A stretch of DNA of 64,000 nt from Lacihabitans sp. CS3-21 (GTDB taxonomy: Bacteria > Bacteroidota > Bacteroidia > Cytophagales > Spirosomataceae), in contig NZ_RJUD01000001.1 of the NCBI RefSeq assembly GCF_024343675.1, positions 242,553 to 306,552 on the forward strand, read 5' to 3'. The notes beneath the pieces are model-generated. The model worked only from the letters and a program-made list of their open reading frames with translations. It was not told where the DNA came from and searched no databases. The position numbers and the translations under genes were made by a program. Position 1 is the stretch's first letter, and every line of letters begins with the position of its first letter. Shown here piece after piece: positions 8,176-18,191 of this stretch.

Positions 8176-9656
8176 TGGAGAAATTGATACACGAGGCATT
8201 TTTGAGGCATTTGGAAAAAGACACCCGTAGAAACTTCCTTAAAGGCAGTTTTTTAGGCTTGGGAGGGTTGGCATTGGGTTCCATGATGTCTTGCAATAGC
8301 GACAAAGGAAAGGCCAATAACTTATTTGATCCTCAAAATCCGTTGGCACCCAAGTCGCCCCACTTTGCTCCTAAGGCCAAGTCTGTTATTTATTTACATA
8401 TGGCAGGTGCCCCGTCGCAGTTGGAATTGTTTGATTATAAGCCCGAACTCGCTAAACTCGATGGGCAAGATTGTCCTCAATCTTTTTTGGAAGGGAAAAA
8501 GTTTGCATTTATTCGTGGAGTACCTAAAATGTTGGCTTCTCAAGCTGTTTTTAAGCAACATGGTCAGTCTGGAGCCTTTATTAGTAATTACCTTCCTCAT
8601 CTGTCAACCATTGCCGATGATTTGAGTTTTTTGAAAGCCGTAACAACAGACCAATTTAACCATGCACCAGCACAACTACTTATGCAAACAGGGAGTGCTA
8701 GATTAGGTAGACCAAGTATGGGTTCTTGGGTAACTTACGGTTTGGGTTCTGAAAACAACAATTTGCCTGCTTTCGTTGTGCTTACTTCGGGAGGAAATAA
8801 TCCTGATGCAGGCAAAAGTGTTTGGGGGAGTGGGTTTTTGCCTTCGGTTTACCAAGGTGTACAATGCAGGTCAGAAGGAGACCCTGTATTGTTTATAAAA
8901 GACCCCGATGGTATAAGCCGAGATATACGAAAGGCTTCGATTGAAGCTATTAATGAAATCAACCAAAATGAATACAAAGCCTACGGAGATCCCGAGATTT
9001 TGAGTAGAATTAGTCAGTATGAAATGGCCTATAAAATGCAGATATCGGCACCAGAGGTGATGGATATAAAAAGTGAGCCTGCCTATATTCATGAAATGTA
9101 TGGAACAAAACCTGGTCAAGCCAGCTTCGCAAATAATGTGCTTTTAGCTCGAAAATTGGTAGAAAACGGTGTCAGATTTATCCAACTTTACGATTGGGGT
9201 TGGGATACCCATGGCACTGATGCAGGTGGGGCAATTGACATTGGTTTGATAAACAAATGCAGGTCTGTGGATAAGGCCATTACTGCCCTTATTCTGGATT
9301 TGAAGCAAAGAGGGTTACTCGACGAAACGCTAATCGTTTGGGGTGGAGAGTTTGGAAGAACACCCATGGCCGAAAATAGAGAGGGAAAACCCAATGCTTT
9401 TAAAGGCAGAGATCATCATGCTGAGGCTTTTACTATGTGGATGGCCGGTGGAGGAATAAAGGCCGGTGTTAGCTATGGAGAAACAGATGATTTGGGTTAT
9501 TCTGCGACTTCTGGCAGAGTGAGTCCCCACGACATTCAAGCCACAATAATGAACCAACTCGGTTTTGACCATGAAAAACTAACTTTCGATTTCCAAGGTC
9601 GTTCATTCCGTTTAACCGATGTTGAAGGAAAGTTGATTCAGGAATTGGTGGGATAA
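8175..9656 (+). CDS. DUF1501 domain-containing secreted protein
   Basis: 493 residues with a twin-arginine-like leader (TRRNFLKG, Arg18-Arg19, followed by a glycine/leucine-rich core and a Cys at 40), so probably exported folded. The body has the alkaline-phosphatase-superfamily look of DUF1501: AKSVIYLHMAGAPSQLELFD, YDWGWDTHG and VWGGEFGRTPMAE, then GRDHH. These Asp/His residues could ligate metal, but activity is unproven for the family. It is translationally coupled to the upstream DUF1549/DUF1553 gene and very likely works with it in the periplasm. Confidence 0.92.
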   Translation: MEKLIHEAFLRHLEKDTRRNFLKGSFLGLGGLALGSMMSCNSDKGKANNLFDPQNPLAPKSPHFAPKAKSVIYLHMAGAPSQLELFDYKPELAKLDGQDCPQSFLEGKKFAFIRGVPKMLASQAVFKQHGQSGAFISNYLPHLSTIADDLSFLKAVTTDQFNHAPAQLLMQTGSARLGRPSMGSWVTYGLGSENNNLPAFVVLTSGGNNPDAGKSVWGSGFLPSVYQGVQCRSEGDPVLFIKDPDGISRDIRKASIEAINEINQNEYKAYGDPEILSRISQYEMAYKMQISAPEVMDIKSEPAYIHEMYGTKPGQASFANNVLLARKLVENGVRFIQLYDWGWDTHGTDAGGAIDIGLINKCRSVDKAITALILDLKQRGLLDETLIVWGGEFGRTPMAENREGKPNAFKGRDHHAEAFTMWMAGGGIKAGVSYGETDDLGYSATSGRVSPHDIQATIMNQLGFDHEKLTFDFQGRSFRLTDVEGKLIQELVG

Positions 9657-9818
9657 TTGGATGGAACGCGGATGGAAAGGAAATGCTGATCATCACGGAT
9701 TATGGTAAAAATAAACTGTTACATCACCTGAGTTTTTTGTACATCTAAACTAAAAATCAAATTGTAAATATTTGATACCTAAAACTTAGAAATTTTATTT
9801 GATAAAATAAGTAAAAAT

Positions 9819-10715
9819 ATGAATCGAAGAAACTTTATAAGCAAGACGATAGCTTCTTCTACGGCATTGGTCGCTTCAAAAGAAGTTTTCGAAAAGAAAA
9901 CAAATCTTGAAGTGATTGTTCTAGCAACAAATTGGGGTTTTGAAGGCACCGTTGAAGAATTATGTAGCAATGTAAAGAAAGCTGGTTATGACGGCCTTGA
10001 ACTTTGGTGGCCAACCAAAGAAGCTGACCAAAAAGACCTTTTTGTTGCCTTAAATAAATACGATCTTAAAATAGCGTTTTTGTGTGGAGGAAATGGTCCT
10101 GATTTTGAGAAACACTTTACTCAGTATAAAAAAGCAGTGAATGAAGCCTTAGTCACGAAACCTTTGTATATCAATAGCCACTCTGGCAAAGATTATTTCA
10201 GTTTTGAGGAAAACGCCCAAATTGTGGAATTTACGATTGAAAGAATGGAAGCAACAGGCATAAAAGTATTGCACGAAACACATCGAGGTCGTATGTGTTA
10301 TTCGGCACCTATTACTCGAAACTTATTAGAAAAACACCCTAAAATGAAATTGACCCTTGACATCAGTCATTGGACAAACGTACATGAATCCATGTTGACA
10401 GACCAAAAGGTAAATGTGGATTTGGCTTTGTCTCGTACATATAATATTCATGCTCGAATCGGGCACGAAGAAGGGCCTCAAGTAAATGATCCTCGCGGCC
10501 CTGAGTGGAAATACACCTTGGATCAACACTTGGCATGGTGGGACAAAGTTGTGGCCCTCAGAGAAGCTGAAGGAGCAAAGCAAATTACTTTTCTCACTGA
10601 ATTTGGTCCCCCAAATTATTTGCCTACAATACCTTATACACGTCAACCTGTTGCCAATCAATGGGACATCAATTTGTATATGTTGAATCTCATCAAAACT
10701 AGATATAACAAATGA
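9819..10715 (+). CDS. Secreted sugar phosphate isomerase/epimerase-like TIM barrel protein
   Basis: 298 residues of the AP-endonuclease-2/xylose-isomerase-like TIM barrel fold. The leader MNRRNFISKTIASSTALVAS is twin-arginine-like. Barrel-type signatures include VKKAGYDGLELWWP, LHETHRGR, LTLDISHWTN and FLTEFGPPNYLPT; the Glu/Asp/His residues in these motifs fit the usual divalent-metal site. It follows the DUF1501 gene after 162 bases and overlaps the next gene by four bases (ATGA). The export signal suggests it acts on a periplasmic sugar or polyol derivative; the substrate is unknown. Confidence 0.85.
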   Translation: MNRRNFISKTIASSTALVASKEVFEKKTNLEVIVLATNWGFEGTVEELCSNVKKAGYDGLELWWPTKEADQKDLFVALNKYDLKIAFLCGGNGPDFEKHFTQYKKAVNEALVTKPLYINSHSGKDYFSFEENAQIVEFTIERMEATGIKVLHETHRGRMCYSAPITRNLLEKHPKMKLTLDISHWTNVHESMLTDQKVNVDLALSRTYNIHARIGHEEGPQVNDPRGPEWKYTLDQHLAWWDKVVALREAEGAKQITFLTEFGPPNYLPTIPYTRQPVANQWDINLYMLNLIKTRYNK

Positions 10716-12079
10716 TTGTTGAGTTTTTCGGGAAATTTCACCCCTTATGGGTTCATTTACCCATTGGATTCTTTCTTTTGGCTGGCATTATAAAAGTTTA
10801 TTCTTTCTGGAAAAATAAGGAAGCCGTTGATAGCCTATTACCCATGATGCTTATTTTGAGTTTTGTGGCATCCGCTGTTTCTTCCTTGACAGGCTATTTA
10901 CTTTCCCAAAGTGGAGATTACGATTCAGAAATGGTGGCTAAGCACCAATGGACAGGAATTGCGTTTACAATTCTTATATTGGTAGTTTATTTTTCTAGAA
11001 ATTTTAAGAGATTTAATGTAACGCTTTGGGCTATTTCAACTATACTTTTGATGATTGTCGGACATCTTGGTGGTAGTTTAACCCATGGGGAAGATTTTTT
11101 GAGCTTTGCCAAAGAGACAAAAAAGCCTCAAGTTTTGGATGTACAAAACGCAGCGGTGTATCATGAGATTGTTCAACCAATTTTGAAAGAGAAATGCTAC
11201 TCTTGCCATTCTTCAAAAAAACAAAAGGGAAATCTTAGATTAGATACGCCAGAGTTTATTATGAAAGGCGGCAAAGAGGGCAAAGGTGTTGTTCCTCATA
11301 ATACGGGTAAAAGTTTGATTTCTAAAAGAATTTTTTTGAAGGAGTCCGAAGAAGAACATATGCCACCCAAGGGCAAACCACAGCTAACAGAATCAGAAAC
11401 AAAAGTATTGGAATGGTGGATTAAAGAAGGTGCTTCTTTCGATAAAAAGGTAAATCAGTTGTCTCAAAGCACTGAAATTCAGAAAGTATTAGCGAGTTTT
11501 CAATCTTCGGACAAAGAGGGAAAAACCAAAACAACCAATAAGATTCCAGAAGCAGAAGTTGAAAAAGGTTCAGAAGTAAGCATTCTTTCTCTCAAAAAAT
11601 CAGGAATATTGGTTCTGCCTGTGGCTTCAAATTCAAACTATCTATTGATCAATCTTCGGGGGATAGACCCCTCAGCATCAGATATTGAAGCTTTAAAAAC
11701 ATTAAAAAAACAGACTATTTGGCTAAATGCTACAAACATAAAAAAAGCTGAAACATTAGCTTTAATTTTAAGGGAAATGAAAGAAATCAGGATTCTTCAT
11801 GTAAATAAAACTAGTTTTTCAGACAAAGAGATGGGGATATTAAAAGATATTAGCCATTTGCAGTTTTTGAATTTGTCTAATACAATGGTTTCTGAAAAAG
11901 GTTTAGAAAACTTGAAAGGATTAAAGAATTTAGAAAAACTATATCTATATAAATCTAAAGTGGATTTTAAAAATCTTAATTTCAAAAATTTTCCCAAAAC
12001 CAAAATTGACACTGGAGGATATGTGGTACCCACATTTGAAACGGACACCGTAACAGTTAATATACCTATTTCTGAGTAG
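10712..12079 (+). CDS. Membrane protein with DUF2231-like helices, cytochrome c domain and leucine-rich repeats
   Basis: 455 residues. The N-terminal 130 residues form about four membrane helices and start with GKFHPLWVHLPIGFF, typical of DUF2231-like modules. A planctomycete-type heme site CYSCH follows (Cys162, Cys165, His166), with KKQKGNLRLDTPE and EEEHMPPKGKPQLTESE downstream. A linker rich in Lys/Glu leads to a short leucine-rich repeat region (LQFLNLSNTMVSEKGLENL and neighbours) at about residues 340-435. It is translationally coupled to the TIM-barrel gene. It probably anchors the electron-transfer part of this operon in the inner membrane. It overlaps the convergent gene on the other strand by 14 bases. 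Confidence 0.86.
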   Translation: MIVEFFGKFHPLWVHLPIGFFLLAGIIKVYSFWKNKEAVDSLLPMMLILSFVASAVSSLTGYLLSQSGDYDSEMVAKHQWTGIAFTILILVVYFSRNFKRFNVTLWAISTILLMIVGHLGGSLTHGEDFLSFAKETKKPQVLDVQNAAVYHEIVQPILKEKCYSCHSSKKQKGNLRLDTPEFIMKGGKEGKGVVPHNTGKSLISKRIFLKESEEEHMPPKGKPQLTESETKVLEWWIKEGASFDKKVNQLSQSTEIQKVLASFQSSDKEGKTKTTNKIPEAEVEKGSEVSILSLKKSGILVLPVASNSNYLLINLRGIDPSASDIEALKTLKKQTIWLNATNIKKAETLALILREMKEIRILHVNKTSFSDKEMGILKDISHLQFLNLSNTMVSEKGLENLKGLKNLEKLYLYKSKVDFKNLNFKNFPKTKIDTGGYVVPTFETDTVTVNIPISE

Positions 12080-13706
12080 ACGCTACTGGGTTTACACAAA
12101 TAACCCTACAAGTGAGTGGTTTCTCTAGTTTGAAATATTCCATTTCAAATTCCTTGGATAAAAAATCTATTTTATTTTCTTTGGTAAAGAGTCTATACAA
12201 GATAGAATTGGGCCTCCTAAATCCATTTAGAATGATTGCCTTATTATTTTTGTCGATTAATTGGATGAAATAAGTTTCGCTCGCTGGAAATGTTCCGTAT
12301 ATAAATATTTTGTTTAAAACGGTCTTCTTACCTCCCCAATCTGATTCAAATGTTGGATCAAAATCGACATATTTCAAGGTCACTTTTTCAGGATAAAAAA
12401 TGGTTCCGTTTTTTATCTTTAGCAAGACTTCATTGTAAAGTTCATTGGCATTAAAATACCCGTTTTTTTTCAAATAGTCATATTTGTATCTTGCTTCAAA
12501 AGTATTATTTGCTACATCGTTTCTGACCATTCCTTTCTCTAGATTATAGGCATCTATCATTTGAGTTTCTTTTTTGAGCGTAATTAAATACCAAGATTTA
12601 AGTAGCCAAAATATATACATAATTATAATAATAAGCGTAATCGAAGCTTTGACTGTTGTGCTATTTATTCGTTTAAAAACAAATGAAATTGCCAGTATGA
12701 GAATTATTACTCCGTAAATTTTATATCTCGGAACCAAAACGCTTTCATATCCGATTACCCAATAGTTATATCTATTCAAAACAATTATGGCCAAAGAACT
12801 CGCCATAAATAAGAAAACCAGCTTTTCGAAATCTAAGTCTTTTTCTTTCCAATGTTTCAATAAAAACCATGAGCAACCTGTAAAAATCAGTATGCCAAGA
12901 ACTCCAGAAACAGCAAAACCCTGATAGTTTGAAATATACTGAAACACCCCTCCTAAGGACAGAAAATAAGCCCAAATAAGCTCAAATTTATATTTGAATA
13001 CATTTTGAATAAAACTACTAGACGCTACATCGTCTGAAGCCAAGTGAAAGTATAGATATAATTGAAAAATTAAGAGGGCTAAAATATAATACCAGCGAAG
13101 ATTGGATTTTCTAATAAATGTATAAATTATTACAAAAAACACAGTAATAAATCCGATTGCACTACCGAAAGGTACTAAAAATAGACAAATAATTATTAAG
13201 CAGTTTTTGAAAGAAGAAGGTGCATGATTAATATTTGAAATCAGGGAAAAAGCTAGAATAGACAAAGAAATAGTAGCCAATTGATAAGATGCAACATCAC
13301 TTCTAAAAAACAACTCCCAATTGCACAAACTAAGCAAACTGAAACAAGAAATTATGACTAAATATGGGTTTTTCCAATACTTTTTTATGAAAACCGCGGC
13401 TAGGATAAAGGTGTAAAGATTAAATGCAAAGAGTAAATATCTGAAGTTTATTTTATCAAAAAGGCCTAATTGAATAAGAAGAGATATTCTTATGAGAAAT
13501 GGGCGACTTTCATTATCAGGGGTTAAAAAAAGGGTAATTTTCTCTTTAATATTTTGAGCATTTAGGTAATTGTACGAGAAATCTAAAAATACTCGATGGC
13601 CATCTTCGAATGGAAAATTTAAAGAGAATGTATCTAATATATAAAGATGGATAATAACTGGTATGAGGATAAATAACCAGAGTAGAATATTTTTTTTACC
13701 TTTCAA
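12066..13706 (-). CDS. Polytopic membrane protein of unknown function
   Basis: 546 residues. The first roughly 390 residues contain ten or more hydrophobic segments rich in Ile, Leu and Phe, with a first extracytoplasmic loop carrying acidic and aromatic residues (PFEDGHRVF); the last roughly 150 residues are soluble. The layout resembles GT-C-type glycosyltransferases or O-antigen-modifying membrane proteins, but I find no diagnostic motif and make no functional call. It is convergent with the cytochrome/LRR gene (14-base overlap) and lies 99 bases downstream of the MobA-like gene. Confidence 0.75.
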   Translation of the reverse strand: MKGKKNILLWLFILIPVIIHLYILDTFSLNFPFEDGHRVFLDFSYNYLNAQNIKEKITLFLTPDNESRPFLIRISLLIQLGLFDKINFRYLLFAFNLYTFILAAVFIKKYWKNPYLVIISCFSLLSLCNWELFFRSDVASYQLATISLSILAFSLISNINHAPSSFKNCLIIICLFLVPFGSAIGFITVFFVIIYTFIRKSNLRWYYILALLIFQLYLYFHLASDDVASSSFIQNVFKYKFELIWAYFLSLGGVFQYISNYQGFAVSGVLGILIFTGCSWFLLKHWKEKDLDFEKLVFLFMASSLAIIVLNRYNYWVIGYESVLVPRYKIYGVIILILAISFVFKRINSTTVKASITLIIIIMYIFWLLKSWYLITLKKETQMIDAYNLEKGMVRNDVANNTFEARYKYDYLKKNGYFNANELYNEVLLKIKNGTIFYPEKVTLKYVDFDPTFESDWGGKKTVLNKIFIYGTFPASETYFIQLIDKNNKAIILNGFRRPNSILYRLFTKENKIDFLSKEFEMEYFKLEKPLTCRVICVNPVASTQK

Positions 13707-13805
13707 AGTTTAATTTGTTCAAAGAATGAACTGAAAATTACCTGACAATCTTATCGTTATTTTCAGAAACTTTCATCTGGGAATATTTGCAAAAATAAAC
13801 TTTAT

Positions 13806-14900
13806 TTATGAAAAATACTTTTCTATTTCAAATTTCTCATCGGGCGTATTAACATTGGCTAAAACTTCGGGTCTTGACAAATGGATTAATTCTATATCTG
13901 AATTAATCAAAACCTTCCTTGGGCAAGAATAACCTATTGCAAGATAGCTCAATAAGGTCTGATAAGCCTTTGGTTCCCAGATGGTAAAAAGGGGATCCGG
14001 AAAATTAGTTTCAGGGTTGAAACAAGCTGTCGCTATTTTTTTATGGTTTCTATTTGATACCAGATACTCAAATTCGGATGTTTTAAGTAAGGGCAAGTCG
14101 CATGCAACCACAAGCCATGCTGCATTTGGGTCTTCTTGAAACGCAGTAAGAATGGCTCCATACGGTCCAAGGCCTACAAATTTATCGGTTATTGGATTGT
14201 CGAATTCTTCTTTCTGCTCATCTCTGCAAGAAATGTATGTTGGTATTAATAAGCTATCCAAAGTCTTCTTTAAATATGCATGTTGTGGCATCCCATGATA
14301 ATCTAGGTTGCTTTTGTCAATTCCCATTCTTGTACTTTTTCCACCGGTTAAAATGAGGGCTTTTAAAACAGGATTTTCGATTTCAGTTAAAATCAAGCTT
14401 GAAATTTTATCTGTTTCTGAAATATTTATAACAGGAATTTCGGGTGATTTTTCAATCCAATCAAAGACTTCATCTACACCTTCAGACAATACATATGCTT
14501 TTACATTTGTTAATTGCAAAATACGCCTTTTTAGAGATTCTTCTTTCTTGGGGTCAATAATTACTATTTGGCTTTTAGCTTCAAAATGATTCCCATTTAC
14601 TAATATCATATCCTGATCAGAAAGGAGAAATTTTTGTTCAAACGTAGAAAAAGATTTCTTCTCAAACCTTTTATGGCTAATTTTATCTTGTAATAGGTTG
14701 TTTTTAAAAGAGACATTTTCGTCATTACCGTGGTCTGCGTCAACATAAGTTATTTTGATATCTCCAGATATAGAAGCAATAAATGCATCAACGAGTGATT
14801 TGATAACTCCACATGGAGCCCCAAGAAATGCGATTTCGTTTCTACCGAAAAACCCAATTTCAGGCTTAATTAATTTGGCATGTTTTTCGTGTTTTTTCAT
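13806..14900 (-). CDS. mobA: MobA-like NTP transferase with an N-terminal MobB-like domain
   Basis: 364 residues. The C-terminal part from about residue 178 is a MobA-type nucleotidyltransferase: LILTGGKSTRMGIDK (182-196) is the GTP-binding signature, followed by DKFVGLGPYGAILTAF and WLVVACDLPLL. It would attach GMP to molybdopterin to make MGD, the form used by nitrate reductases. The N-terminal 175 residues resemble MobB in order (IAFLGAPCGVIKS, then YVDADHGND, then a segment before MobA), but the phosphate-binding loop departs from GxxxxGK[ST]. It overlaps moaC by four bases, so it is translationally coupled. Confidence 0.85.
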   Translation of the reverse strand: MKKHEKHAKLIKPEIGFFGRNEIAFLGAPCGVIKSLVDAFIASISGDIKITYVDADHGNDENVSFKNNLLQDKISHKRFEKKSFSTFEQKFLLSDQDMILVNGNHFEAKSQIVIIDPKKEESLKRRILQLTNVKAYVLSEGVDEVFDWIEKSPEIPVINISETDKISSLILTEIENPVLKALILTGGKSTRMGIDKSNLDYHGMPQHAYLKKTLDSLLIPTYISCRDEQKEEFDNPITDKFVGLGPYGAILTAFQEDPNAAWLVVACDLPLLKTSEFEYLVSNRNHKKIATACFNPETNFPDPLFTIWEPKAYQTLLSYLAIGYSCPRKVLINSDIELIHLSRPEVLANVNTPDEKFEIEKYFS

Positions 14901-15376
14901 TGTGCAAACTTAAAATCTTTTTTTCCACCGGTCTTCTCAATCAGTCTTGTTTCTTTTATTAAAATATTGTGCGACATGGCCTTGCACATATCATAAATAG
15001 TGAGGGCAGCTACACTCGCACCAATGAGTGCTTCCATTTCAATCCCAGTTTTGCCCGAAAGTGATGCCATACAAAGAATTTCTATCTCGTTTGTGCCTAT
15101 AACTTTTATCGAAATTTGACAGTTTTCAAGCCCAAGTGGATGGCAAAGTGGAATCAAATCGCCCGTTTTTTTGGCGGCCATAACACCAGCAATAATTGCA
15201 GTTTGAAAAACAGGGCCTTTTTTGGTGAGAATATCCTCTCCAACAAACTTAGCCATGATATCGTTATCAATCTCCACAATACTACGGGCAGTTGCGGTTC
15301 GTTTGGTTACGGATTTTTCACTTACATCCACCATTGATGGATTTCCGTTTACGTCTAGGTGAGTGAATGAGGACAT
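14897..15376 (-). CDS. moaC: Cyclic pyranopterin monophosphate synthase MoaC
   Basis: Second enzyme of Moco synthesis, converting the MoaA product (3',8-cyclo-GTP) to cyclic pyranopterin monophosphate. The 159 residues match the family. Visible motifs are MVDVSEKSVTKRTATA, the KKTGDLIPLCHPLGLENCQI segment, GKTGIEMEALIGASVAALTIYDM and CKAMSHNILI. It is the first gene of a moaC-mobA pair. Together with moeA, moaD, moaE and moaA in this window it nearly completes the pathway. Confidence 0.96.
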   Translation of the reverse strand: MSSFTHLDVNGNPSMVDVSEKSVTKRTATARSIVEIDNDIMAKFVGEDILTKKGPVFQTAIIAGVMAAKKTGDLIPLCHPLGLENCQISIKVIGTNEIEILCMASLSGKTGIEMEALIGASVAALTIYDMCKAMSHNILIKETRLIEKTGGKKDFKFAQ

Positions 15377-15477
15377 ATATTATCTGAATTATTTCATCAA
15401 AATTAATGATATTTAATAGAAATAATCAGATAAAAATATAAAAAGCAGAATTATGCATTCAGGTCAAAACTTCAGTA

Positions 15478-17940
15478 TTAAGAGCGTTTTGTCCAGCCTT
15501 TCATCGTCAAATAATCAATAAAATAGATTACTTTAAGAGAAATATTGTTGTTTTGGTCCGAATTCATGCTGTTTCTGAGGTTTTCTCCATAAGAAATTAG
15601 CGAGGCGTTGTCGTTTGTAAATGCGGCATCTTTCCAAACAATATTCAAGAAACTACCAGGGGCAAACTGCCAAGTGTAGACCATGTCGATGTTAAAATAG
15701 TTGACATTTCGGTTATAATTTCCATTCACAGACGCTCTTTCACTTAGCAAACCATTATCTTCAAGATTAAAATAGGACTTGTTGGTAACACGGCTATTGT
15801 AATGGCGTGTTCTGAAAGTCAAACCCATTTTGTTAGTAAAATTGTATTTCAAGAAAAGAATATTTTCGAAGGTTTTTACATCCCGTTTGGCAAAAATGAT
15901 TTCTCCGTCTTCATTGCCTGAAAACCCAACACTATTTTTTCTAGGCAGAATACCTATTTGGTGATTTACCGAAAACTTGGTGTTAAATCTGTAAGTTTGG
16001 TTTACCGATGCGTCGTAGGCAAATAGATCGTAGAAGTTGAAGTATTTCCTCATAAATATTTCTCCGTTTAGATAATATTTCTTGGCTGAATTGCCTTCCA
16101 CAAAAACACCTACCAAGCCGCTATTTCCTCTTTCAAAAAACTTTCCTTCTACTCTCGGCTCATAAAAGTCATTTTGTTTTGGCATAAAATCGTTTATTAA
16201 GCCAAACCAAACCAGTTTTTTCGTTTGGGTAACTATGCTGGTCTGAATTCTGGCATTTTGGTACTTGGAGGCAATTTGGCCTATTGTAGAGAAAAGTGTA
16301 CTGTAGGTCAAATTGAGATTGTATTGAAGCCTATTGTAGAATTTCTTTGGCGTTGTATATCTATAACCCACATAGCCTCTGTGTGTTATGAAATTATTGT
16401 TTGTAAAATATCCCAGATCGTTGTTATTAAACTTGGTGTCTGTAAGTTCTTGGTTGTATTGCCAATTAAACCTTCCACTAGATTTGCCAAGCCCAAATGC
16501 ATGTGAGTATCCGAGTTTGTTTTCATCTACGAACTTTTGGTGGCTGAGGGCTGTTTTACCTGAAACAAAATACGTGTTTTTCTTGTCAAAAATACTAAAC
16601 ATAGCAGAGCTCACATTGGCGTCATAGGCTTGGCCTGTTCGTGTAACGTTGGCGTTGAGAAATGTAAGACTAGAGTTATTTTTCAATGTTTGGTCTAAAA
16701 CCACCAAGCTATAATTAGTGGCAGGATCGGTCTCATATTCTCTTATTTCACCAGTTTCTTTGTTTAGAATTTGTGCATGTTGGGTTTTAGTTATGGCATT
16801 CAGAATACCAATTCCGAGGCCTGATTTGGTTCTTCCCGATATTTTTGAAGCATTTATGAGTTTTGATTCTGTTGGATTGTTTATGACTTCTTCGTTTTCT
16901 TTGAGATTATCATACACCTCGTTTTGGTTAATAGGAGAGCCTCCAATTCGTCGAGAATAGAAGAAATCGCCTTTGTTGAAGAGCTCCGTTCCTTCTGTGA
17001 AGAAATTCCGATATTCGTTAAATTTCACTTCAAATGGTGTAAGATTCAAGACTCTATTATCGCTTTGTACTTGCCCAAAATCGGGAATAAGCGTAGCATC
17101 TAGTGTAAATGCCTGACTAATACCAAGTTTTAAATCTAAACCTCCAGAGTATTGATTACTCCAATTCTTGATTTTTGGATCTCCACTCGGAAAATGATTT
17201 TCATAAAGCGAGAAATAAGGAAATAGTTGTAAACGAAGTGGAGGTTTGATGTCAGTAATTCCCGTCCAAAGGCCTTCTTGCGTCAAAAATCCGTTAATGT
17301 TCATGTCCACTGGGTTCCAGGTGTATTGTTGTTCTGTTTTTCTCCGTCTTCTGGTAATATTTATACCCCAATTTTGAACTTTATCTTTGCTGAACCTAAT
17401 GGCAGAGTAGGGGAGAAACATCTCGAAAGCCCAGCCAGACTTGTCCAATATCACTTTGCTTTTCCATACAGCGTTCCAAGCAAAATCTTCGCCACCATTG
17501 TTGGAGTTTTGAACTGACGACATTTTAGAATCCCACTGTTCACCCAATGGCGTCAAGAAATATTCAAACGCATTGAGTTTGTCGTTGTAGGTGTCAAAAA
17601 TAATCCCGATGTAGTCGTTGGTGCCGAATCCGTCTCGACCCGTAAGTTCACGAGAAACACTATCCAGGTTATTTTCGTGGCAAATTCCGCCAAAATATAT
17701 GCCTTCATCGTCATACATCAGATAAGCCTCCGTTTGATTTCCCTCTGCTTCTTTTCGGCCAAAAGTCGGTCTAAACTCAATCAATTCATCAAATTTCGCT
17801 GCATCCTTCCAGGCGGCTTCGTCTAATTTACCATCTATTAATACTTTCTGCGATGTGCGTTTGGCAGGAATGTTTTTAATGGTGTTTTGTGCATAGGCGG
17901 CATTGCCTACGACCAGTAGAATGATTAATAGCTTTTTCAA
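15478..17940 (-). CDS. DUF5916/carbohydrate-binding-9-like outer membrane protein
   Basis: 820 residues with a clear signal peptide (MKKLLIILLVVGNAAYA). The N-terminal roughly 210 residues resemble a CBM9-like beta-sandwich (LIDGKLDEAAWKDAAKFDEL, YDDEGIYFGG). The rest is rich in alternating aromatic/polar strands and fits a DUF5916 beta-barrel. The annotation as an outer-membrane protein follows from the family; no enzymatic role is known to me. It is monocistronic, 102 bases upstream of moaC on the same strand and divergent from the LacI gene. Confidence 0.86.
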   Translation of the reverse strand: MKKLLIILLVVGNAAYAQNTIKNIPAKRTSQKVLIDGKLDEAAWKDAAKFDELIEFRPTFGRKEAEGNQTEAYLMYDDEGIYFGGICHENNLDSVSRELTGRDGFGTNDYIGIIFDTYNDKLNAFEYFLTPLGEQWDSKMSSVQNSNNGGEDFAWNAVWKSKVILDKSGWAFEMFLPYSAIRFSKDKVQNWGINITRRRRKTEQQYTWNPVDMNINGFLTQEGLWTGITDIKPPLRLQLFPYFSLYENHFPSGDPKIKNWSNQYSGGLDLKLGISQAFTLDATLIPDFGQVQSDNRVLNLTPFEVKFNEYRNFFTEGTELFNKGDFFYSRRIGGSPINQNEVYDNLKENEEVINNPTESKLINASKISGRTKSGLGIGILNAITKTQHAQILNKETGEIREYETDPATNYSLVVLDQTLKNNSSLTFLNANVTRTGQAYDANVSSAMFSIFDKKNTYFVSGKTALSHQKFVDENKLGYSHAFGLGKSSGRFNWQYNQELTDTKFNNNDLGYFTNNNFITHRGYVGYRYTTPKKFYNRLQYNLNLTYSTLFSTIGQIASKYQNARIQTSIVTQTKKLVWFGLINDFMPKQNDFYEPRVEGKFFERGNSGLVGVFVEGNSAKKYYLNGEIFMRKYFNFYDLFAYDASVNQTYRFNTKFSVNHQIGILPRKNSVGFSGNEDGEIIFAKRDVKTFENILFLKYNFTNKMGLTFRTRHYNSRVTNKSYFNLEDNGLLSERASVNGNYNRNVNYFNIDMVYTWQFAPGSFLNIVWKDAAFTNDNASLISYGENLRNSMNSDQNNNISLKVIYFIDYLTMKGWTKRS

Positions 17941-18191
17941 AATGTAATGACTTTTAGAGTAATAGCTCGCAAAAGTAGCAAACTGGGCTTTTCCAATCTT
18001 TTAAAAAAGGTTAAACGGTTGATAGTTTAGCTTTTTTTAACTTTTGAGAAAGATGAAGAGAAGCATCGAATAGTTGCATTCAAATGTCGAAAAAATTGAA
18101 TGATATCATCATATTTACCATAAATTAGTGTTTTATTTACTTTGCTTGCTTTAAGTTGAGCAATAAAGTATTGGAATCTTAGAAAAGTTCA

